Part shown: positions 17,387 through 24,123 of the stretch, piece after piece | How positions within the stretch are numbered: the first letter of the stretch is position 1 | Layout: the number at the start of each line of letters is the position of its first letter | Assembly (NCBI RefSeq): GCF_017808105.1 | Contig: NZ_JADBHF010000002.1 | Span: 62,001-126,000, forward strand | Reading direction: 5' to 3' | From: Brevibacterium renqingii | GTDB taxonomy: Bacteria > Actinomycetota > Actinomycetes > Actinomycetales > Brevibacteriaceae | Length of the DNA: 64,000 bases | Notes under the pieces: model-generated | Database searches by the model: none | What the model was told of the DNA's origin: nothing | Seen by the model: only the letters and a program-made list of their open reading frames with translations | Translations under genes and position numbers: made by a program

Positions 17387-18071
17387 CGCCGGCCTCCTCG
17401 GGCTTGGCGGTGGAACGAGACGTCGACGTTTTCTTCGACGTCGTCGAGCGCTTGGCGCCCGACTTCGTGCGCGAGCCGCGTGAAGCGGTCGAGGACTTCG
17501 ACGAACGCGTGCCCTTCGAGGAGCGGCTGCCTGTCGAGGAGCGCTTGGCTGCCGGTTTCTTCGGAGCCTCCTCCTCTGCCTGGGGCTCCTCCGTCTGCTC
17601 CTGCGGTTCCGGATCGGCTTCGGCTTCCGCGGTCTCGGAAGTGCCCTCGTCCTCAGAGGTCTGAGAACCTTCGTCCGCCTGGTCCTCCTGCGTCTGCGAG
17701 CCCTCGTCCTCGTCCTCGGAATCGTCGACGGCCGGATCGAGCGAGTCGGCCGCATCGTCGAGGGTCGACTTCATCTTCTCGGTCTGCTCCTGGAGCTTGA
17801 CGCTGAGCTGGTCGACTCCCTTCGCCGCCATGGCTTTGGCCGCGCTCTTGCCGGAATCGGCCAGACGACCCGTGATCTTCTCCTGGAGGCTCTTGAGCTC
17901 GGGCGACGAATCAGCGAAATCCTTCAGTCCGCCCAGCAGCTGGTCGCGATTCTTCGCGGCAGTCGTTCCGGCGACCGCCGAGGCGACCGTGAGAGCCAGA
18001 CCGAGCTTCTTGGTTCTGCCGAGAACATAGCCCGCCAGTATCAGGCCGGTGAGTTTCATCTTGTTGTTCAT
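17379..18071 (-). CDS. first gene of gas vesicle operon, GvpY-like with histone-like tail
   Basis: I chose the ATG at 18071 because GGAGG is 5 nt upstream; an ATG at 18074 is too close. The 230-residue product starts MNNKMKLTGLILAGYVLGRT, with one hydrophobic segment (LALTVASAVAGTTAA), then an amphipathic helical part (residues about 40-95), an acidic stretch (DDSEDEDEG to PQAEEEAP) and a Lys/Arg/Ser/Thr-rich tail resembling histone H1 (RSSKGTRSSKSSTASRG). It corresponds in position to actinomycete-specific gvpY (recalled). The basic tail might bind nucleic acid or the acidic tails encoded next door. Confidence 0.72.
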   Translation of the reverse strand: MNNKMKLTGLILAGYVLGRTKKLGLALTVASAVAGTTAAKNRDQLLGGLKDFADSSPELKSLQEKITGRLADSGKSAAKAMAAKGVDQLSVKLQEQTEKMKSTLDDAADSLDPAVDDSEDEDEGSQTQEDQADEGSQTSEDEGTSETAEAEADPEPQEQTEEPQAEEEAPKKPAAKRSSTGSRSSKGTRSSKSSTASRGSRTKSGAKRSTTSKKTSTSRSTAKPEEAGDE

Positions 18072-18251
18072 CATTGCCTCCGTCTCCGTGCTGATGGGCA
18101 CGGGCCGAGATGGGAATTGGAAGGCTGCAGCCCCAGGGTTGGGATTGCCATGCCATGGGGTACAGCTCCACTGTGCTGATCACTGATTCGAGGGAAATCG
18201 CCTCGCGACGAGGGCATCCGGTACTCGTCTCCGCCTGTCGTCCGAGGCCGA

Positions 18252-18308
18252 CGCAGATTCCTGACCGCATCTGCGGGCTTCCGCGGAAGCCAAGGGCAAT
18301 CTGCCCTT
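18252..18308. promoter_or_regulatory. three adjacent perfect inverted repeats upstream of gvp operon
   Basis: In 57 bp lie CGCAGAT/ATCTGCG (18252-18275, 10-nt loop), the 14-bp palindrome GCTTCCGCGGAAGC (18277-18290) and AAGGGCA-ATC-TGCCCTT (18292-18308). They sit between the stop of the YbdK-like gene (18342) and the first gvp start (18071), about 180 nt upstream of the latter. They may be a terminator for the former, operators for the latter, or both. Confidence 0.5.
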
Positions 18309-18341
18309 TTCACAATCATCTGTTCAGCCACCCCTGTTCCG

Positions 18342-19481
18342 TCAAGGGGGGTCAGAAACGCTCCGGAGTGCCGCGGCATCGTACTCGGGCTCATCCTGAG
18401 AAGTGGCTGTCAATCTGTGTCCGGCGAATTCCAGCAGGCCCCATACCCCCTTTCCTGCCATTGCCCCGCGCTGCTCCTCGGAGCCGGTGCCCTGACAGAG
18501 CAGACGCCGGAGTCCATGGTGAACGCGGTCGGCGTCGTGTGTGCGCAGCAGGGCCGGTTGTGCGCGCTCGAAGACCTTTCGGACGACTGCTGCGGCCGGT
18601 GCGCTCATCCCCGTCTCCGGATCCATCAACGGCCCCGTGAGACCGAAGCGTGCAGCCTGCCAATGGGCGATATCCAGCAGATTCGCAGGTTCCGAGTCCG
18701 CGCTCGGGTCGTCCATCGCGATGTCCACGAGCGCACGGATGAGCAATGCGAGAGTCAGAGTGGTCTCGGTGTCCAGCTGCACGTCACAGGTCCGGATCTC
18801 GACGGTCGTGTGCTTGGGTGAGAGCCGGACCAGCCAGCCCAGGGTCGCCTCGTCGAACACCACGTCCGAACGCAGGGCAGCAGCGACCTGCGCATCGTAG
18901 TCGTCGAGATCCGTAAAATGGGGCGGGATGCCGAAGACGACCCACCGTCGGTAGTGGATCGAGCGCCAGCTGGCGAAGCCGCTGTCGGCTCCGCGCCACA
19001 GGGGCGAATTCGCGCTCAGGGCTGTGAGCACCGGAATCCACCTGCGCAGGCCGTTGAGTGCCCTCACGCCCGCTTCCCTGTCGGGGATGTCGACATGGAC
19101 ATGCATGCCGTTGACGTACTGATCGGCCGCGATCGCGGGCGCCAGCTCCGCGAACTCACGGTAGCGGCTGCCGTCACTGACTCCCAGCGAGGCCTCGGGG
19201 ATCTGAGGTGCCGCACCGAGTCCGACAGCGAGCAACCCACGCGACTGAGCCGCTGCCGACAGCCGACGGCGAAAGGTGTGCAGCGATTCGAACGCCTCGG
19301 CGGCGGTGGCCAGCACAGGAGTGGCGAATTCGATCTGCCCGGGCAGCCACTCGGCGCAGACCTCTCCGCTGCTCGAAACCACCTCGTCCTCGACTTCCTG
19401 CAGGCTGCTCTTCGCTCGAGCAGGCAGAAGAGAATGCCGATCGACGAGGAGGAATTCCTCTTCGATGCCGAATTCGCTCAT
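18342..19481 (-). CDS. YbdK-type carboxylate-amine ligase (glutamate-cysteine ligase family 2)
   Basis: The 379-residue product starts MSEFGIEEEFLLVDRHSLLP, the ATP-grasp-like GCS2 opening with the Glu triad. GMHVHVDIPDREAGVRALN (about residues 137-155), TALSANSPLWRGADSGFASW and TVEIRTCDVQLD are diagnostic. These enzymes join glutamate to an amine such as cysteine, usually weakly. The ATG at 19481 has GAGGTGA just upstream; a GTG at 19487 is an alternative. It faces away from the small gene at 19783 and ends just before the gvp upstream region. Confidence 0.9.
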   Translation of the reverse strand: MSEFGIEEEFLLVDRHSLLPARAKSSLQEVEDEVVSSSGEVCAEWLPGQIEFATPVLATAAEAFESLHTFRRRLSAAAQSRGLLAVGLGAAPQIPEASLGVSDGSRYREFAELAPAIAADQYVNGMHVHVDIPDREAGVRALNGLRRWIPVLTALSANSPLWRGADSGFASWRSIHYRRWVVFGIPPHFTDLDDYDAQVAAALRSDVVFDEATLGWLVRLSPKHTTVEIRTCDVQLDTETTLTLALLIRALVDIAMDDPSADSEPANLLDIAHWQAARFGLTGPLMDPETGMSAPAAAVVRKVFERAQPALLRTHDADRVHHGLRRLLCQGTGSEEQRGAMAGKGVWGLLEFAGHRLTATSQDEPEYDAAALRSVSDPP

Positions 19482-19782
19482 CGTCACCTCGTTCCGTTTC
19501 CGATCCGCTCACGCTATTGGACGTGCCACGGATGCGATACCGGATTCGGGGCCTCACGAAAATACCTGCGAAAGGGGCAGTGCGTGCGAGTTCGCGGGGA
19601 TTTAGAAGCGGCAGACATGTCTCCGCCTGCCTCTGGCCGCAGTCGGGAAGCAGAACATAGACTTCAGGCAGATTCGAGGCGGCCGAAGAAGCGTCTGAGA
19701 TGAGAACGGTCCGCGCGGATCATCCGAGCAGCGGGAAGACATATCACCCGTTGCGGACCATTCGAGACTAGCCAGCAGAGAA
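19482..19782. other. divergent intergenic region
   Basis: This 301-nt gap separates the leftward YbdK-like gene and the rightward small gene. I find no gene in it. A 7-bp inverted pair (GGTCCGC at 19709-19715 and GCGGACC at 19753-19759) brackets the region before the small gene, but the arms are short. Confidence 0.4.
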
Positions 19783-20085
19783 ATGGACGATCAGGACCCC
19801 ATTCAGGCCATTCCCGATGCCTCATTTCCGGATCACCGCGCAGCCGTGAGAAGAAGGAAGCTTGCGGAGGCGGTCGAGTTCTGGGATGTGACCCTCACCG
19901 GAGTGTGGCTGCACTACGTCAGCCTCGGCGGAGAGCTCACCGAATACGAACTCGACGCCTACCTCCACGAGGCGTACTTCATGACGCCTTATCAGCACGA
20001 CATCCTCGCCGAGGCGGTCAACGAACTCATCGATATGCTTCCCCCGCCCCCGCGGGCTCCGCTCACGAACGAACCGGAGCTGTGA
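19783..20085 (+). CDS. conserved small protein of unknown function
   Basis: The 100-residue product is acidic with VRRRKLAEAVEFWDVTLTGV, WLHYVSLGGELTEYELDAYL and DILAEAVNELIDMLPPPP. It lacks a signal peptide and membrane segment and seems helical. The codon pattern is consistent with a real gene and the sequence is not low complexity. The Shine-Dalgarno is weak. I do not recognise a family. It is convergent with the MFS gene at 20143. Confidence 0.6.
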   Translation: MDDQDPIQAIPDASFPDHRAAVRRRKLAEAVEFWDVTLTGVWLHYVSLGGELTEYELDAYLHEAYFMTPYQHDILAEAVNELIDMLPPPPRAPLTNEPEL

Positions 20086-20142
20086 GCGGAGCTGCGAAGA
20101 GCCGGCGCTGAGAGGACTCCACGCATACGACGAGCGGCGGGA

Positions 20143-22065
20143 TCAGCCCCTGTCGTCCGGAGCGCCTTCTCCATGGTCGCGATCGGCGCGGCCTCGTTCG
20201 GAATCGGCGGGACCAGCCTCGTCCGTGGGACGGGGACCGTCCCCACGGTATTCCAGGCGACCTCGGCGATTGCGACGGATGGCGCCGTGCCGGATCGCTT
20301 CGCGCACCGCTCCGCGGAAGCGTCCCGGGCCCCATCTCCGTGCTCCGATGGCGCGGAAGAGTTCGACGTCTCCCACGGGTTCCATGTCTCGGACGAAGTC
20401 GATGATGCCGTTGACCTCATTGGCCGAGACCTCGGGCGGAACATCGCGAGAGGACACCGACGGCCACGGAGCGTAGACACCGGCGGATCCCGGACCCGGG
20501 CGCAGGCGACTGCCACGGGAGGCGACTTCGGAACCGGCCCCCTGACGGCTCGGTGAACCGGCTCCGCCGGGTGCGGAGGGTTCGCTCGTCGCCGGCTTCT
20601 CGGTCTCCTCGGGCTTCTCCGCGTCCTCGGCTGTGAGCGGCTGCGCGATGGCCTCGAGGTCGGCGCCTTCGGCCTTGACCCCGAAGAGCAGCTCGGCGAT
20701 TCCCCCGAGTGCCATCACCCCTGCTCCGATGCAGAACGCCAGAGCCACCTGTGAGCGCTCACCGGATTCGATCATGCCGCCGAACAGCAGCGGTCCGGCG
20801 ATACCCCCGGCGGCGGTGCCGATCGCGTAGAAGAACGCGATGGCCAGCGCGCGGGTCTCCATCGGGAAGATCTCGCTGACCGTGAGGTAGGCGGCGCTGG
20901 CGCCGGAGGAGGCGAGGAAGAAGCAGACGACGAGGACGATGAGGAACAGCCACTCTCCGCCGACTGCGCCTTTGAAGACCAGGGCGAGGACGACGGCGAC
21001 GACGGCCGAGCCGAGGTAGCTGAACGAAATCATCGGCTTGCGACCGATCGTGTCGAAGAGCCGACCGAGGATGACCGGCCCGGCGAAGTTGCTCAGCGAC
21101 CAGATGATGATGAAGATCGGCACCGTGGCGGCGGCGACGCCGTAGAAGCCGTTGAAGATCGTGCCGAGGTTGAACGTGATGCCGTTGTAGAGGAAGGCCT
21201 GTCCGACGAAGAGGACGAGGCAGAGGATGGCGCGTTTCGGGTAGATCTTGAAGGCGACCTTCATGATCTCGACGAAGGTGATCGTCTTCCGCTGCCGGAC
21301 GGTGATGGTCTTCTCCGCCGGCGGCAGGGTCTGCGAAGTCTCGGATTCGATATCGTCTTCGATCTCACCCACGATGCGCTCGGCCTCATCCTTCTGTCCG
21401 TGGATGAACAGCCAGCGCGGGCTCTCGGGGACGTTCTTGCGCACGACGAAGACGAAGATCGCCAGCAGCATTCCGACGGCGAAGGCGAGCCGCCAGCCGA
21501 TCATCTTCGGCAGGATGTCCGTGTTGAGGAAGAACAGCGTCGTCGCGGCGCCGCCGGCGGCACCCAACCAGTAGGAGCCGTTGATGATGAGGTCGATGCG
21601 TCCGCGCACCCGGGCCGGGATGAGTTCGTCGATGGCCGAATTCACCGCAGCGTACTCTCCGCCGATGCCGGCTCCGGTGAGGAAGCGGACGAGGAAGAAG
21701 TACCAGGGCGCGAAGGAGAAGGCCGTGGCGACCGTGGCGATGAGGTAGAGGATGAGGGTGATGAGGAAGAGCTTGCGGCGGCCGAATCTGTCGGTGAGCT
21801 GGCCGAAGACGATCGCCCCGACGCAGGCTCCGAGCACATAGAGTGCGCCGGCAGTGCCGATCTGTCCGGCCGTCATGTCGATGCCGCTGCCCTCTTCGGT
21901 CATTCGGGCGGCGACGTTGCCGACCATGGTGACCTCGAGGCCGTCGAGGATCCATACGCTGCCGAGGCCGACGACGACCATCCAATGGAATCGCGCCCAT
22001 GGCAGGCGGTCCAATCTGGCGGGCACGTCCGTCTTGATCGTTCCGAGCTCGATGTCCTTGCTCAT
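20143..22065 (-). CDS. MFS transporter with C-terminal helical/winged-helix-like tail
   Basis: Residues about 20-470 form a 12-segment major facilitator, sugar-porter or metabolite:H symporter type: WILDGLEVTMVGNVAARMTE, GQLTDRFGRRKLFLITLILY, PESPRWLFIHGQKDEAERIV and VSEIFPMETRALAIAFFYAI. The substrate is unknown. An extra 160 residues follow: a low-complexity linker and then, at about 575-625, EVNGIIDFVRDMEPVGDVEL followed by ARRWGPGRFRGAVREAIRHG, which looks like a small winged helix. I chose ATG at 22065 with AGGAGG 5 nt upstream. Normal MFS proteins of this group end near residue 470. Confidence 0.85.
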   Translation of the reverse strand: MSKDIELGTIKTDVPARLDRLPWARFHWMVVVGLGSVWILDGLEVTMVGNVAARMTEEGSGIDMTAGQIGTAGALYVLGACVGAIVFGQLTDRFGRRKLFLITLILYLIATVATAFSFAPWYFFLVRFLTGAGIGGEYAAVNSAIDELIPARVRGRIDLIINGSYWLGAAGGAATTLFFLNTDILPKMIGWRLAFAVGMLLAIFVFVVRKNVPESPRWLFIHGQKDEAERIVGEIEDDIESETSQTLPPAEKTITVRQRKTITFVEIMKVAFKIYPKRAILCLVLFVGQAFLYNGITFNLGTIFNGFYGVAAATVPIFIIIWSLSNFAGPVILGRLFDTIGRKPMISFSYLGSAVVAVVLALVFKGAVGGEWLFLIVLVVCFFLASSGASAAYLTVSEIFPMETRALAIAFFYAIGTAAGGIAGPLLFGGMIESGERSQVALAFCIGAGVMALGGIAELLFGVKAEGADLEAIAQPLTAEDAEKPEETEKPATSEPSAPGGAGSPSRQGAGSEVASRGSRLRPGPGSAGVYAPWPSVSSRDVPPEVSANEVNGIIDFVRDMEPVGDVELFRAIGARRWGPGRFRGAVREAIRHGAIRRNRRGRLEYRGDGPRPTDEAGPADSERGRADRDHGEGAPDDRG

Positions 22066-22274
22066 GGCCACCTCCTGGGTCGCAGTTCACACGATTGCCA
22101 GGAAGTTTAAGCAGGCTGTGCAAAGGCTACAAGGCATGGCGTTCCCTGCGGAAGGAGAGTATTGTGCGTCCACTCGAGTCCAGGCGGGCACTGTCTCTGC
22201 GGCATCGGCCAGCACCCCATCCTTCGTCCAGGACGTAAGGTGATGGTGGGTCAAGAAGCCGGCCTCCCATCCAC

Positions 22275-23681
22275 GTGAGGACACCCGTGTTCATGAGGCC
22301 GCCCCAAGCGCCGTATCCATTCCTCGTCGTCGCCGCGCACCTGCCCGTCGCGGACGCGCAGAGAGCGCGATGCGCAGAAGCCGAACGGCTCACTGCGGCG
22401 CTGTCGCCGTTCGTCCGACTCAACCACGGCGCATGGATCGGTCCGTGCAGTGCCGAATCCTCTCTGCGGACACCCTCGGAATCGGACGGGATGACGGTTG
22501 TGCCGGTCGATCTGGGCTCGGATGCCGCAGGCTATGAGTCGCTCGTCGCGGACCGTCTCCGCCCTGCCTATCACGGTCGGAACGGAAGAGCGCAGTTCGG
22601 CAGCTCATCGTGGAGTGCCTTTTCCGCGGCCACTGCGCGGATCGCCGAGCAGGCGATCGAACTCGCCGCGCCCGGGGCGGTCATCGTGGTGCACGGCTTC
22701 CAGCTGCAGCTGATCCCCACGATGATCCGTCAGCGGCGCCCCGATGTGCGCATCGGGTTCTTCAACCACATCCCTTTTCCCGCGACGGAGGTCGTCGCTC
22801 AGCTGCCGCGCCGCGACGATCTCATTCGCGGCATGCTCGGCGCCGACGTGATCGGCTTCCAACTCGGTTCCGATGTCAAGAGCTTTCGAGAAGCCGCATA
22901 CAGCTTCACCGGCGTCGATCCCAGTGACACGGGCACCGTGGTCGGTGCCTACCCGGAATCCATCGATCCCTGTGCACTCGCTGCCATGGCGGAGGCGCCC
23001 CGGACGCTGCAGGGCGCGCGGAAGCTCAGAGGAGAGCTCGGAGCTCCGCAGACCCTCATCGCCAGTGTCGACCGTCTCGACTGCACCACCGGGCTGCTCA
23101 ATCAGCTGCGCGCCTACGAGGTTCTCCTCGAAACCGGAGAGATCGACCCACGGAAGACGCGTCTCGTTCAGTTCGCGATGTCCTCCGATGACGTCGACTC
23201 CGATCGGCAGCTGCGTGACGAGGCCGAGCAGCTCGTCGGACGCATCAACGGCCGCTTCGGATCACTGCACAGCTCCGCAGTGCACTACCACTGCGGCGCC
23301 TATTCGCGGGAGTCGCTGGCGATGGTCTACGCCGCCGCGGACATCTTCCTCGTCACGCCTCTGCGCGAGGGGATGAGCCTCACCGCGAAGGAATACGTCG
23401 CGGCACGGCGTCACCGAGGCGGAGTCCTGGTGCTCTCCGAGTTCGCCGGGGCGGCGGCGGAACTCGAGCACGCCATCATGGTCAACCCCTTCGACGGCGA
23501 TGGGCTCAGGAAGGCGCTCTCCGGTGCGCTGAGCATGTCCGACGAGGAGGCGCGCCGCCGGATCGACGCCATGGTCGAAACCGTTGAGAACCATGACGCC
23601 CATCGCTGGGGGTGTGAATTCCTCAACGCCGTCGTCGGCCAGTCCGTCACCGATCCGCAGACCGTCACTCGGCTGCGATGA
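22275..23681 (+). CDS. trehalose-6-phosphate synthase-like (GT20) protein with altered active site
   Basis: The 468-residue product aligns by eye with OtsA: RIGFFNHIPFPATEVVAQLP, LIRGMLGADVIGFQLGSDVK, REGMSLTAKEYVAARR and GVLVLSEFAGAAAELEHAIM. Several catalytic positions differ. The usual SNRLPV opening is AAHLPV (20-25); HDYQL is HGFQL (140-144); DRLDYSKG is DRLDCTTG (266-273), losing the nucleotide-sugar lysine; RDGMN is REGMS (364-368). It may be inactive or use other substrates. No otsB-like phosphatase is adjacent. The start is GTG 22275 or ATG 22293; neither has a good Shine-Dalgarno. Its end overlaps the convergent gene by 17 nt. Confidence 0.82.
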   Translation: MRTPVFMRPPQAPYPFLVVAAHLPVADAQRARCAEAERLTAALSPFVRLNHGAWIGPCSAESSLRTPSESDGMTVVPVDLGSDAAGYESLVADRLRPAYHGRNGRAQFGSSSWSAFSAATARIAEQAIELAAPGAVIVVHGFQLQLIPTMIRQRRPDVRIGFFNHIPFPATEVVAQLPRRDDLIRGMLGADVIGFQLGSDVKSFREAAYSFTGVDPSDTGTVVGAYPESIDPCALAAMAEAPRTLQGARKLRGELGAPQTLIASVDRLDCTTGLLNQLRAYEVLLETGEIDPRKTRLVQFAMSSDDVDSDRQLRDEAEQLVGRINGRFGSLHSSAVHYHCGAYSRESLAMVYAAADIFLVTPLREGMSLTAKEYVAARRHRGGVLVLSEFAGAAAELEHAIMVNPFDGDGLRKALSGALSMSDEEARRRIDAMVETVENHDAHRWGCEFLNAVVGQSVTDPQTVTRLR

Positions 23682-24123
23682 GCGCCTGCGGCGCCGCTTG
23701 CTTCGCTCGCGTCCGCAGCCAATCGGCCTGAGTGGAGGTCTCGCCCACGCAGTCGGCGACGACGTCGAGCAGCTCATCATCGCGCAGCGCCGCGGCGGCC
23801 TGCTCCACCAAGGTGTAGGTGAAATCGACGAAGGTCGTCAGCAGATGCAGGTCCTGCAGGTCACGCAGCAGCCCGAGCGGACCGCTGCGAGTGTCGTCGA
23901 GTTCGGCGGCGTGAAGCCTCTCCGGCTCGTCGTCAGGCTGCTCTCCATAGCGATCGACGATCGGTGCCAGCAGCTGCTCGTGCGCCTCGCATTGATCGGC
24001 GAGGGTGTGACAGATGAAGTAGACGTCCGGTTCGCTGCCGTGCCCATCACCGATCTTCCGCAGCGATGAGGCGAGGACCGACTCCGCGGATCGGACCATC
24101 CCGAGATAGACAGGGAGCTTCAC
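23665..24123 (-). CDS. helical protein coupled to molybdopterin oxidoreductase
   Basis: The 152-residue product starts with a GTG at 24123 that overlaps the oxidoreductase stop (GTGA), with AGGAGG 7 nt upstream. The sequence VKLPVYLGMVRSAESVLASS, HTLADQCEAHEQLLAPIVDR and LLRDLQDLHLLTTFVDFTYT is helical with several His and Glu, compatible with a four-helix or ferritin-like bundle. Strict coupling suggests it is a maturation partner or second subunit of the enzyme. I do not recognise a named family. Confidence 0.75.
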   Translation of the reverse strand: MKLPVYLGMVRSAESVLASSLRKIGDGHGSEPDVYFICHTLADQCEAHEQLLAPIVDRYGEQPDDEPERLHAAELDDTRSGPLGLLRDLQDLHLLTTFVDFTYTLVEQAAAALRDDELLDVVADCVGETSTQADWLRTRAKQAAPQALIAAE

